Shown: piece by piece, positions 49,226 through 57,108 of the stretch
Numbering within the stretch: position 1 is the stretch's first letter
Layout of the letters: every line of letters starts with the position of its first letter
Origin: Pseudomonadota bacterium
GTDB taxonomy: Bacteria > Pseudomonadota > Alphaproteobacteria > Acetobacterales > Acetobacteraceae
Direction: 5' to 3'
Assembly (NCBI GenBank): GCA_021849425.1
Contig: JAJZSY010000001.1
Span: 186,001-250,000, forward strand
DNA length: 64,000 nt
Notes under the pieces: generated by a model
Told to the model about the DNA's origin: nothing
The model's input: the letters and a program-made list of their open reading frames with translations, nothing else
Database searches by the model: none
Made by a program: the position numbers and the translations under genes

Positions 49226-49339
49226 TCGCGGTCTCCCGGCGTGAGGGCGGTGCGCCGAGTGTAGGAAGCCAGCGGGAGCGAATCCTTGCGATTCACGCGC
49301 GTGAAGGCGATATTGTGGTGAAATTTTTCATGGATTTTT

Positions 49340-49816
49340 ATGATCATGGTGAAATCCGGCAGCATCGACGATTTCGATAGGGAAATTCTGTCCGCTCTGC
49401 GGAGCGACGCGCGGATCTCCATGCTCGACCTCGCCGAGCGGGTCGGGCTGAGTGCGACGCCGGTGGCGCGCCGGGTGCGCCGGCTGGAGCGGGAGGGCAT
49501 CATCCGCGGCTATACCGTGATGATCGACGAGGCGGCGCTCGGCTACGATGTCTCGGTGTTCGTCTCGGTGAAGCTGGACAAGCAGGTGGACGACGCGCTG
49601 GTGCGCTTCGAGGCGGCGATCGCCTCGTTTCCGGAAGTGGTCGATTGCTGGCTGATGACGGGCAGCCGCGACTATCTGCTGCGGGTGGTGACGACGAGCC
49701 TTGCCGGGTTCGAGCAGTTCCTGGTCGGGCAGCTGACGCGGGTGCGGGGTGTGGCCTCGATCGAGAGTTCGATCCCGCTGCGCCGGGTCAAGGCCGGGGT
49801 GTCGCGCGCGGCCTGA
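49340..49816 (+). CDS. Lrp/AsnC-family transcriptional regulator
   Basis: A 158-residue regulator with an N-terminal HTH (FDREILSALRSDARISMLDLAERVGLSATPVARRVRRLEREGIIRGYTVMID) and a C-terminal RAM ligand-binding domain (VSVFVSVKLDKQVDDALVRFEAAIASFPEVVDCWLMTGSRDYLLRVV). Divergent from the transketolase/E1 gene, its likely target. The gap holds an unusually AT-rich patch at about 49308-49345 with two GGTGAAAT copies, suitable for Lrp binding. The start is ATG 49340 or ATG 49346; neither has a strong SD. Ligand: an amino acid, by family. Confidence 0.9.
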   Translation: MIMVKSGSIDDFDREILSALRSDARISMLDLAERVGLSATPVARRVRRLEREGIIRGYTVMIDEAALGYDVSVFVSVKLDKQVDDALVRFEAAIASFPEVVDCWLMTGSRDYLLRVVTTSLAGFEQFLVGQLTRVRGVASIESSIPLRRVKAGVSRAA

Positions 49817-49841
49817 AGGGGCGGCGCGAACGGCGCGCCGG

Positions 49842-51947
49842 TCAGGTGCCGGCGAAGGCGGAGACGGGGGGCAGGCGCGGCAATGCGTCTGCCCGGGCGC
49901 GCAGCCAGCCGGCGACATCCTCCTCAGGCATCGGCCGGCTGAACAGGTAGCCTTGCAGCGAGCCGACGCCGAGTTCGACGAGGTGGCGGTTCTGTTCCGT
50001 GGTCTCGACCCCCTCGGCCGTGACTTGCAGGCCGAGGGCACGGGCGATCGAGAGGATCGCCTCGATCGTGGCGTAGCCGTTGCGCCCGGCATCGCGGACG
50101 AAGGACTGGTCGATCTTGATGACGTCGATCGGCAGGTTGCCGAGGAAGGACAGCGAGGAGAAGCCGGTGCCGAAATCGTCGAGCAGGATGCCGATCCCCT
50201 TGCGGCGCAGGCTGTCGAAAAGCTGCGCCGAGCGTTCGGCGTCGTGCAGGAACATGGTTTCGGTGATCTCGATCTTCAGGCGCGAGGGCGGCAGGCCGGA
50301 GACCGCGAGCGCGTGCTCGACATCCTCCATGAGATTGCCGACCAGCACATGGGCGACCGAGATGTTGACGGTGACGGCGATCGAGGGATCGGGCCAGCCG
50401 GCGGCGGCGAGGCAGGCCTGTTCGAGCACCCAGCCGCCGATCCGCTGGATCTGCCCGCTCTGCTCGGCGACGGGGATGAAGGTGGCGGGGCTGATCGCGC
50501 CGCGCAGCGGATGCATCCAGCGGAGCAGCGCCTCGAACGCGGTGCAGGCACCATCGCGCGCGGAGATGATCGGCTGGAATGCCAGGCTGAACTGGCCGCC
50601 GCGGATCGCGTCCCGCAGCCCCTGCTCGAGGTCGTAGCGGTCCGCCATGTCTTCGGCGAGGGCGGGGTCGAACCGCTTGGCCCGGCTCTTGCCCTCGCGC
50701 TTGGCGGCATACATCGCGACATCGGCGGCGCGGATGACGATGTCGGCGGACTGGCCGTTATCGGGATAGAGGGCAACCCCGACCGACGCCTCGATCCGGC
50801 AGATATCGGCGCCGACGGTGATCGGCGGGCGGATCGCGTCGATCAGATTTCCGGCGAGGCGCAGCGCCGCGTCGCCATCGCAATCGGGAAGCGCGATCAG
50901 GAACTCGTCACCGCCCCAGCGTGCCACGTCGCCCCTGCCATCCACCGCCGCGGCCACCCGCGCGGCGGTCTGGCGCAGCACCTGATCACCGATTTCGTGG
51001 CCGCGCAGGTCGTTGATCTGCTTGAAATTGTCGAGATCGAGGAAGAGTAGCGCGACACCGGACGGCGATTGCGCGGTGCCGCCAAGCATTGCGGCGAGAC
51101 GGCTGTTGAAGGTCGCGCGGTTGGAAAGCCCGGTCAGCGGGTCGATCGAGGCGAGGCGGCCGAGCGCCTCGGCATAACGTTCGCGCTCGGCAACCTCGTG
51201 GGCCAGTTCCGACGTCCGCTCCGCGACACGGCGCTCCAGCATCGCGTTGGCCTCGGCGAGATCGAGCCGGACCCGTTCGAGTGTCTTGCGCTCCTCTTCG
51301 GCGCGGATCGTCAGGACCTGGTTCCAGCGGGTGAGCCGGAGCCCGTTCAGCACGGTGCGCGAGGTGCGCCGGGCGAACACGAAGGAGGCGATGAAGCCGA
51401 AAATGCCGAATACCGCGAATCTGCCGCCGTCATCCGGCCGCGCGAACAGCACGAAGGCGACGCCCGGCAGCATCACCGCGGCGCAATAGCCGACGATCAG
51501 CCGGAAGCTCGCGCTCAGCACCGTGACGCTGCCGCCGGCCATGGCGAAGAACACCATGAAGGCATAGGCTTCGGAGAGGGGGGGCAGGCGCCAGAAGAAC
51601 AGCCAGGAAAAACTGCCGAGCAGCAGGGCGAGCGCCATCGTGCCGGCGCCGAACCGGCGGATCTGCCGCCGCCCGTCGAACGCCTGCTGGCGAAGCCGGG
51701 GAAACAGGATGAACATGTCGACGAAGCGGATCGCCGAGATCAGCAGGATACCGGCGTACCACGCATAGAGGCCGGGCGACAGCTCAGGTGTTCGCACCAC
51801 GACGATCAGGATCGCGGAGACCGCGATGGTGACGAAAACGCTGCTGCTGCCCATCGAATAGAGCAGCGATGCGCGATCACGCTGGATCAGCCGCTCAAGC
51901 TCGGGGTCTGGCGGGGCATCCGGGCTCGGGTGCGGGGTTGTCCACAT
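49842..51947 (-). CDS. Membrane-bound GGDEF-EAL cyclic-di-GMP enzyme
   Basis: A 701-residue protein. Six hydrophobic helices (about residues 28-195) form an N-terminal membrane sensor, followed by a coiled-coil (about 205-255) and a GGDEF domain with an intact RWGGDEF motif near residue 344. No RxxD inhibitory site precedes it at the usual distance. The EAL domain starts with AFEALLRW near residue 470. All key EAL residues are visible: NIS, IEITET, LLDDFGTGFSSLSFLG, VIKIDQSFV and AEGVETTEQ. Both activities look possible, with the phosphodiesterase likely dominant, as in most such fusions. It stands alone; a CtrA-like TTAA dyad lies 126 bases upstream. Confidence 0.93.
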   Translation of the reverse strand: MWTTPHPSPDAPPDPELERLIQRDRASLLYSMGSSSVFVTIAVSAILIVVVRTPELSPGLYAWYAGILLISAIRFVDMFILFPRLRQQAFDGRRQIRRFGAGTMALALLLGSFSWLFFWRLPPLSEAYAFMVFFAMAGGSVTVLSASFRLIVGYCAAVMLPGVAFVLFARPDDGGRFAVFGIFGFIASFVFARRTSRTVLNGLRLTRWNQVLTIRAEEERKTLERVRLDLAEANAMLERRVAERTSELAHEVAERERYAEALGRLASIDPLTGLSNRATFNSRLAAMLGGTAQSPSGVALLFLDLDNFKQINDLRGHEIGDQVLRQTAARVAAAVDGRGDVARWGGDEFLIALPDCDGDAALRLAGNLIDAIRPPITVGADICRIEASVGVALYPDNGQSADIVIRAADVAMYAAKREGKSRAKRFDPALAEDMADRYDLEQGLRDAIRGGQFSLAFQPIISARDGACTAFEALLRWMHPLRGAISPATFIPVAEQSGQIQRIGGWVLEQACLAAAGWPDPSIAVTVNISVAHVLVGNLMEDVEHALAVSGLPPSRLKIEITETMFLHDAERSAQLFDSLRRKGIGILLDDFGTGFSSLSFLGNLPIDVIKIDQSFVRDAGRNGYATIEAILSIARALGLQVTAEGVETTEQNRHLVELGVGSLQGYLFSRPMPEEDVAGWLRARADALPRLPPVSAFAGT

Positions 51948-52287
51948 GGAATGCTACCGTGCAGGCGTCGGTCTGCTGAAATGCGGTTTCGAATGCAAGA
52001 CGGCATTGCTTTCAACTGTTTCGGGCGAGCGCCGGGACCGCCCTCCTGCGTCCCGAATTATGCACGATCCGGTTAACGAAACATTATCGAAACGGCTTTG
52101 CCCCGGGACCCTACCTTGCGCGGGAGGAATGACCGTCGCCTCGGGATCTGGACCATCCCCCTCCCCTTCCCCTCCCCTTCCTCGCCGCACGGGGGGATCA
52201 TCCGATCTGGTGATTCCATTTGACCGGCAACGCCGCCAGGCTCGGGACCGGCGCCGGGAGAGATTGCCGGGCGCGGGAGCGGAGACG
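51948..52287. other. 340-base divergent intergenic region, GGDEF-EAL / phosphoribosyltransferase
   Basis: No credible gene. It contains a TTAA-N7-TTAT dyad (52073-52087), a pyrimidine-only tract at about 52157-52180 made of CCCCTT-type runs, and at 52197-52216 a stretch (ATCATCCGATCTGGTG) resembling the left arm of the 65-bp repeat found after ydeP. The GCGGAG ribosome site of the phosphoribosyltransferase is at the right edge. Confidence 0.55.
52073..52087. promoter_or_regulatory. CtrA-like dyad upstream of the GGDEF-EAL gene
   Basis: TTAACGAAACATTAT resembles the CtrA motif TTAA-N7-TTAA with one mismatch. A close match (TTAACGAAACGCTAA) lies before the second c-di-GMP gene at 61785-61799. 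The shared TTAACGAAAC core suggests common regulation; the CtrA assignment is tentative. Confidence 0.35.
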
Positions 52288-52947
52288 ATGTTTCAGGACC
52301 GTCATGAGGCCGGCCTGCGCCTTGCCGCGCGGCTGCGCCGGTTCAGGCGCGCGCGGCCGGTGGTGCTGGCGCTGCCCCGCGGCGGCGTGCCGGTCGGTTT
52401 CGAGGTGGCCGCGGCACTGGAGGCGCCGCTCGATGTGCTGCTGGTCCACAAGCTCGGCGCGCCGCACCAGCCGGAGCTGGCGATCGGCGCGCTCGGCGAG
52501 GGAGAGACGGCGGCGCCGTATATCGACACGGCGCTGGTGCGGCGGCTCGGCGCCCCGGCGGCGTACATCGCCGGGGAGCAAACGCGGCAGGCGGCGGAGC
52601 TGGCGCGCAGGCGGTCGGTCTATTGCGCCGGGCGGGCGGCGGTTGCGATCGGCGGGCGGACGGCGATCGTCGTCGATGACGGGATCGCCTCGGGGGCGAC
52701 GATGCGGGTGGCGCTGGAAATGGCGCGGGCGCGGCACCCAAAGCGACTTGTGCTGGCGGTGCCGGTTGCCGGGCAAGACGTGATCGCGCGGCTGCGCCCG
52801 CTGGCCGACGAGGTGGTCTGCGTCGAGATGCCGGCGAGCCTTGGCGCGGTCGGCGAATGGTATGCCGATTTCGGGCAGGTCGGCGATGACGAGGTGGTCG
52901 ACACCCTCGCCCGCGCCGCGGCGCGGCCGGGCGCGAACCGCGGATGA
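52288..52947 (+). CDS. Phosphoribosyltransferase family protein
   Basis: A 219-residue type I phosphoribosyltransferase-fold protein. The PRPP-binding loop is AIVVDDGIASGATMRVAL (about residues 127-144). RPVVLALPRGGVPVGFEVAAALEAPLDVLLVHKLGAPHQPELAIGALGEG is the N-terminal signature of the group seen in proteobacterial stress clusters and of unknown acceptor base. The ATG at 52288 has GGAG just upstream; an earlier frame is proline/arginine-rich and unlikely. It converges on prs, 18 bases away, and belongs to a four-gene PRPP-centred cluster. Confidence 0.88.
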   Translation: MFQDRHEAGLRLAARLRRFRRARPVVLALPRGGVPVGFEVAAALEAPLDVLLVHKLGAPHQPELAIGALGEGETAAPYIDTALVRRLGAPAAYIAGEQTRQAAELARRRSVYCAGRAAVAIGGRTAIVVDDGIASGATMRVALEMARARHPKRLVLAVPVAGQDVIARLRPLADEVVCVEMPASLGAVGEWYADFGQVGDDEVVDTLARAAARPGANRG

Positions 52948-52965
52948 CGCGCCGGGCCGGCGCGG

Positions 52966-53925
52966 TCATGCCGCGTCGTGGCAGGTCGCGATGGCGCGGG
53001 CGATCGTTTCAGCGGCATCGATGATGGCAAGGCGGCGCGGCGCCCCCGCGCCGGCATCGCCGGGCGGCACGGTGTTGGCGATGACGATGCCATCGAGCAG
53101 CGGCGAGGCGAAGAGTTCGGGCGCGCCGCCCACGAACAGGCCATGCGCGGCGGCGGCGTGCACCGCGACGGCGCCGGCCTCGCGGCAGGCGCGGGCGGCG
53201 CGCAGCAGGGTGCCGCCGGTGCTGACGAGATCGTCGATGATGATCGCCGCCCGGCCGCGCACCTCGCCGGCGAGGAGCGCGCCGCTGACCACGCCGCCCG
53301 AGCGGTGTTTCTCCATGCAGGCGCTGCCCACATCCGCGCCGGTGGCGGCTTCGAGCGCCTGGCGGAACTGTTCGGCCCGCTTGGCGCCGCCGGCATCCGG
53401 CGAGACCGCGACGACGCGGGAGCGGCGCGGCAGGGCGGCGAAATGCGCGGCGAAGAGCGGCGCCGCCGGCAGGTGGATCGTGGGGCAGCGGAACGCGTTC
53501 TCGAAGGCGGCGAGGTTGTGCACCTCGAGCGCGATCACCCCGGCGATGCCGACCGCCTCGAACAGGGCGGCGACGTAGCGGGTGGTGATCGGGTCGTTGG
53601 GCTTGGTCCGGCGATCCTTGCGGGCGTAGCACAGATAGGGGGTGACGGCGGTGACGCGGGCGGCGCCGGCATCGCGCAGCGCGCCGCAGAAGAACAGCAG
53701 GCGGCAGAGCCTGTCGTTGGGCGAGGCGCCGGGGCCGCCATGCAGGCTGTGCAGCACGAACGCGTCGTGGCCGCGCACATCCTGCAGCGGCCGCGCCTTG
53801 TGCTCGCCGTCCTCGAACTCGCGCTCCTCGTGGCGGGCGAGCGCGATTTCGAGACGGGCGGCGACCCGGCCGGCCAGCGGCGCGCTGCCCTGGAGGCCGA
53901 ACAGCGAGAGCGGGGCGCGGGTCAT
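52966..53925 (-). CDS. prs: Ribose-phosphate pyrophosphokinase (PRPP synthase) paralogue
   Basis: A 319-residue PRPP synthase-family enzyme that makes PRPP from ribose 5-phosphate and ATP. The flexible loop YARKDRRTKPNDPITTRYVA (about residues 97-116) and the ribose-5-P loop AAIIIDDLVSTGGTLL (about 219-234) are present, and EVHNLAAFENAF keeps the catalytic histidine region. N-terminal sequence LFGLQGSAPLAGRVAARL differs from housekeeping Prs, so this is likely a second, specialised copy. It is the last gene of the operon pncB > APH-like > prs, 25 bases after the middle gene. It probably feeds PRPP to nicotinate phosphoribosyltransferase and to the neighbouring PRTase. Confidence 0.85.
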   Translation of the reverse strand: MTRAPLSLFGLQGSAPLAGRVAARLEIALARHEEREFEDGEHKARPLQDVRGHDAFVLHSLHGGPGASPNDRLCRLLFFCGALRDAGAARVTAVTPYLCYARKDRRTKPNDPITTRYVAALFEAVGIAGVIALEVHNLAAFENAFRCPTIHLPAAPLFAAHFAALPRRSRVVAVSPDAGGAKRAEQFRQALEAATGADVGSACMEKHRSGGVVSGALLAGEVRGRAAIIIDDLVSTGGTLLRAARACREAGAVAVHAAAAHGLFVGGAPELFASPLLDGIVIANTVPPGDAGAGAPRRLAIIDAAETIARAIATCHDAA

Positions 53926-53950
53926 GGCGGCATCCTTTCACCCATCGGGG

Positions 53951-55333
53951 TCATGCGGGCGGGGCGTCGTTGGTATCGGTGTCGGTGTCGGCATCCGCAT
54001 CGAGCCGCATGCCCTGCCCCGCGGCGAGGGCGGCGGCGCGGGCGCGGGCGGGCGCATCGCCGGGTGACGCGACGAGCAGGACGCTACCGCCGGCGGCGAG
54101 CGTGGCCGCGGCCTCGCGCCAGCGCGGCCCCTCGGCCCCGGCGAGACGAAGGATGCGCGCGCCGGGCGGCGAACTGGCCGCCGCGGCGCGGCGCGCGGCG
54201 CGGGCGCGGGTCGCCGCGTCGTCCGGCCCGGCAAGGAACATCAGGCGCGGCGGGGCGGGGTCGAGAAACCGGCGCGAAGCGGCAAGGTGAGCCCGCGCGG
54301 CGGCGGCGAACGCGGGCATTTCGGCCGGGTCGGTCTGCCGGCAGGCCTTGCCGGCCAGGGCGTAGCAGCGGGTCGCGGCGCGCAGGGACAGGAAGAGCGG
54401 CAGGGCGCGCGGCCAGTCGGGATCGGGGGCGGCGTCCTGATCGGCGTTGAACAGCGCGTTGGCGAGATCGCGCCGGCCGCGCAACTCGAGGTCCATCAGC
54501 AGGAAGGCGAGATCGTGCAGCGTGTCGATGCAGCCGATCTCGTCGCTGAACTCGATGCAGTCGAACAGGGTCGGCCGGCCGCGGAAGAGGCAGATATTGG
54601 CAAGCCGGAGATCGCCGTGACAGCGCCGCACCCAGCCGGACGCGCGGCGCCGGTCGAGCAGCGGCGCGAGGGAGGCGAGGGAGGCTTCGGCGCGGCGGCC
54701 GAGGGCGGCGACCGCTTCGCCATCGAGCAGGGGGCCACCAGGCGCGGGACCGCCAGGCGCGGGACCATCGGCTGGCCGGGTGAAGCGGGCGAGTTCGCGG
54801 GCGTTGTCGGCGATGACGCGGGCGACCGCGGCGCTGCCGCCATGATCGGGCCGGCGCGCGGCGGCGAGATGGAAGCGGGCGATCCCGGCGCCGAGGGCGC
54901 GCATCAGCGCCGGGGTGAGCGCGCCGGCCGGCGCCATCGCGTCCAGCAGGTCGGCCTGGGCGAAGCGGCGCATCATCACCACGCAGTCGAGCGTCTCGCC
55001 CGGACCATCGAAGGCGAGGCGGCCGGCTTCATCGCGGGTGATGCGGCGGACCGCGAGATAGAGCGCGGGCGCGGTGCGGCGGTTCAGCGTCAGCTCCGCC
55101 TCGCAGGCGGCGCGGCGGGCGGCGAGCGTGGTGTAGTCGAGTGCGGCGTAGCGGATCGCCCGCTTGAGCTTGTAGGCGCGGTCGGCGGCGAGAAAGACGA
55201 TCGAGCAGTGGCTGGCGATGCGCTCGACCCGCCCGCCGGCGAGGCCGTAACTCGCCGGCCGCGAGAGGAAGGCGATCGCCGCCTGCTGGTCGGGCGGATC
55301 GGCGGGAAGCGGATCGGCGGGTGGCGCGGTCAC
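53951..55333 (-). CDS. Aminoglycoside-phosphotransferase-like kinase with degraded P-loop domain
   Basis: A 460-residue protein. The N-terminal two thirds match the APH/choline-kinase fold: ASHCSIVFLAADRAYKLKRAIRYAALDYTTL, the catalytic loop CHGDLRLANICLF (near residue 235) and the metal-site LFDCIEFSDEIGCIDTLHDLAFLLMDLELRG. In related two-domain proteins the C-terminus is a P-loop kinase with a GLSGSGKS-type Walker A; here the matching place (RLMFLAGPDDAATRARAA) lacks the lysine and glycines, and the remainder is short and Ala-rich with a DADTDTDTN tail. The second domain is therefore probably inactive. The gene overlaps pncB by 4 bases. The substrate is unknown; resistance is not implied. 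Confidence 0.78.
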   Translation of the reverse strand: MTAPPADPLPADPPDQQAAIAFLSRPASYGLAGGRVERIASHCSIVFLAADRAYKLKRAIRYAALDYTTLAARRAACEAELTLNRRTAPALYLAVRRITRDEAGRLAFDGPGETLDCVVMMRRFAQADLLDAMAPAGALTPALMRALGAGIARFHLAAARRPDHGGSAAVARVIADNARELARFTRPADGPAPGGPAPGGPLLDGEAVAALGRRAEASLASLAPLLDRRRASGWVRRCHGDLRLANICLFRGRPTLFDCIEFSDEIGCIDTLHDLAFLLMDLELRGRRDLANALFNADQDAAPDPDWPRALPLFLSLRAATRCYALAGKACRQTDPAEMPAFAAAARAHLAASRRFLDPAPPRLMFLAGPDDAATRARAARRAAAASSPPGARILRLAGAEGPRWREAAATLAAGGSVLLVASPGDAPARARAAALAAGQGMRLDADADTDTDTNDAPPA

Positions 55334-56685
55334 GCAAGCCCCGCGGCGCGGGCGAGGCGCTCCGCGAGGGCGCGGTCGACCTCCCTCGCGAGGGCGCGCA
55401 GGCCGGGGCTGATCGTCACCTCCGCGCGGCCGGGGTCGAGGCGGCGCAGCGCTTCGGGCAGGCGCGCGAGGGCGCGGCGGGCATGGCCCCGCGCCGCCTC
55501 CAGCCCCGGCAGCCCGGCGACGCGGCTGCCGCCCCGCATGGCCGGGCGCAGCAGATCCTCGCCGGGGACCGCCTCGTCGAGCCGGGCGATGGTATCGGCC
55601 TCGATCGTGCCGCCGGGCCCATGGCGACGGACCACCCGCTTGCGCCCCGGCCAGGTCGCCTTGCCTTCGCTGCGCTTGCGCCGGGGGAGTCCGGCGTATT
55701 CCTGGAGCTTGTAGGCGCAGTCGAGCGCCGGCGCGTCCGCGGCGGTGGCGAGCGCGGTGCCGACGCCGTACCCATCGATCGGCGCGCCGGCGAGGGAGGC
55801 GATCTTCGCCTCGTCGAGCCCGCCGCTGGCGAAGATGCGGATCGCCGCGCAGCCGGCGGCATCGAGAATGCCGCGCACCGCCCTGGCATGGGCGCCGAGA
55901 TCGCCGCTGTCGATCCGCACGGCGGCGATCGTGACGCCTTCGGCGGCGAGGCGCGGGGCGAGGGCGGCGACGAGGCGGGCGGCGGCCTCGGTGTCGTAGG
56001 TATCGATCAGCAGGGTGAGGCCGGCCGGGCGGCTGCGGGCGAAGTGGCGAAAGGCGGTCGCCTCATCCGCATAGGCCTGGACGAAGGCATGGGCCATGGT
56101 ACCGAAGAGCGGGATGCCGAAGGCGCGGCCGGCGGCGACGGTCGCCGTGCCGTCGAACCCGGCGAGGTAGCCGGCGCGCGCGGCGAGCAGGCCGGCCTCG
56201 GCGCCATGCGCGCGGCGCAGGCCGAAATCGACGAGCTGCCGGCCGCCGGCGGCGAGCACCATGCGCGCAGCCTTCGAGGCGATCACGGTCTGGAAATGAA
56301 TGAGGTTGAGCAGGCGGGTCTCGACCAGCTGGGCCTGCGGCAGCGGGGCGGTGACGCGCAGCACCGGCTCATCGGCGAAGAAGACCGTGCCTTCCGGCAT
56401 CGCATCGACATCGCCGGTGAAGCGGAAGGCGGCGAGACTGTCGATGAAAGTGCGGTCGAACCGGGCGGTGGCGCGCAGCCAGTCTAGCTCGTCGGCGCCG
56501 AAGCGGAGGGTTTCGAGAAACTCCACCGCCTGTTCGAGCCCGGCGGCGACGAGGAAGCCCCGCCCGGGCGGCAGCGCGCGGAAGAACAGCTCGAAGACCG
56601 CGATATCGTCCATGCCGTCGGCCGCGTAGGCGTCCAGCATCGACAGCTCGTAGAGGTCGGTCAGCAGGGGGCTGGGGTCCGACAT
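55330..56685 (-). CDS. pncB: Nicotinate phosphoribosyltransferase
   Basis: A 451-residue enzyme that joins nicotinate and PRPP to nicotinate mononucleotide in NAD salvage. It starts SPLLTDLYELSMLDAYAADGM and has FFRALPPGRGFLVAAGLEQAVEFLE, LVDFGLRRAHG, LIDTYDT, RIDSGDLGAHARAVRGILDAAG and IFASGGLDEAKI, all core NAPRTase motifs, plus a C-terminal YKLQEYAGLPRRKRSEGKATWPGRK. Full length. First gene of the operon pncB > APH-like > prs. No clear SD precedes the ATG. An FNR-like dyad is centred 42 bases before the start codon, which would put a transcript start almost at the ATG. Confidence 0.93.
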   Translation of the reverse strand: MSDPSPLLTDLYELSMLDAYAADGMDDIAVFELFFRALPPGRGFLVAAGLEQAVEFLETLRFGADELDWLRATARFDRTFIDSLAAFRFTGDVDAMPEGTVFFADEPVLRVTAPLPQAQLVETRLLNLIHFQTVIASKAARMVLAAGGRQLVDFGLRRAHGAEAGLLAARAGYLAGFDGTATVAAGRAFGIPLFGTMAHAFVQAYADEATAFRHFARSRPAGLTLLIDTYDTEAAARLVAALAPRLAAEGVTIAAVRIDSGDLGAHARAVRGILDAAGCAAIRIFASGGLDEAKIASLAGAPIDGYGVGTALATAADAPALDCAYKLQEYAGLPRRKRSEGKATWPGRKRVVRRHGPGGTIEADTIARLDEAVPGEDLLRPAMRGGSRVAGLPGLEAARGHARRALARLPEALRRLDPGRAEVTISPGLRALAREVDRALAERLARAAGLA

Positions 56686-56720
56686 GGCCGAACCATGCGC
56701 GGGACCGCGCCCCGGCGTCG

Positions 56721-56734
56721 ATGATCCTGGTCAA
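56721..56734. promoter_or_regulatory. FNR-like dyad upstream of pncB
   Basis: On the pncB strand TTGACCAGGATCAT matches TTGAT-N4-ATCAA at eight of ten positions (TTGA-N6-TCAT). It is centred about 42 bases before the pncB ATG. It is weaker than the boxes at 11907 and 17021. Confidence 0.35.
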
Positions 56735-56772
56735 GCGGCGGCGCGGGGCGATCCGTCCGATCGTGGACGTAT

Positions 56773-56810
56773 CCTCATCCGGTCGGGCGTTGCCGGCCGA
56801 ACGGATGAGG
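56773..56810. terminator. Hairpin between pncB and a small secreted protein gene
   Basis: CCTCATCCG pairs perfectly with CGGATGAGG, with a further TCGG/CCGA inner stem and a loop of about 10 bases. It lies 13 bases after the stop of the minus-strand gene at 56824 and upstream of pncB. No T-run follows. Confidence 0.45.
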
Positions 56811-56823
56811 CGGGGGTGCGCGC

Positions 56824-57108
56824 TCAGTTTGCGGGCCGAGGCGCGGCGGGGCAGGCGGAATGCGCGGCCAGCAGGGTGACGACGCCACGGCATGTGGTGA
56901 CGTGATCGGCCCTGGCGATGCCGGCCAGGTTGACCGCCGACTCCGGCGAGACGGCGGGGGCTTGCAGATATGGCGCGATGGCAACCTCGTCCGCGGTGGA
57001 GACCACCCTGCCCCCGGCGGCGAGCGCCACGGCGCCGAGGCCCGACAGCGGCGCCAGCACGACGAGGGCGGACGCGATGCGACGATGCGCGATGATAAAC
57101 CTTTTCAT
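56824..57108 (-). CDS. Small secreted protein of unknown function
   Basis: A 94-residue protein with a signal peptide (MKRFIIAHRRIASALVVLAPLSGLGAVALA, cleavage near residue 31). The mature part of about 64 residues has two cysteines (CRGVVTLLAAHSAC) that could form a disulfide, and no recognised domain. AGGAAACAAG before the ATG is a good ribosome site. A stable hairpin follows its stop. It reads away from the ECF sigma factor region. The family is unknown; that it is a gene is supported by the SD, signal peptide and hairpin. Confidence 0.6.
   Translation of the reverse strand: MKRFIIAHRRIASALVVLAPLSGLGAVALAAGGRVVSTADEVAIAPYLQAPAVSPESAVNLAGIARADHVTTCRGVVTLLAAHSACPAAPRPAN

Noticed and set aside
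52154-52186. Pyrimidine tract as a structural or regulatory element
   Set aside because: A simple CCCCTT-type low-complexity run; no mirror symmetry or neighbouring motif gives it a definite role.
53970-54005. GTATCGGTGTCGGTGTCGGC-type microrepeat near the end of the kinase-like gene
   Set aside because: It is the codon-level repeat of an Asp-Thr/Ala tail in a disordered C-terminus; no separate element.
53951-55333. Antibiotic-resistance gene
   Set aside because: The APH fold is shared by many small-molecule kinases; the operon with pncB and prs points to metabolism, and nothing specific to drug binding is visible.
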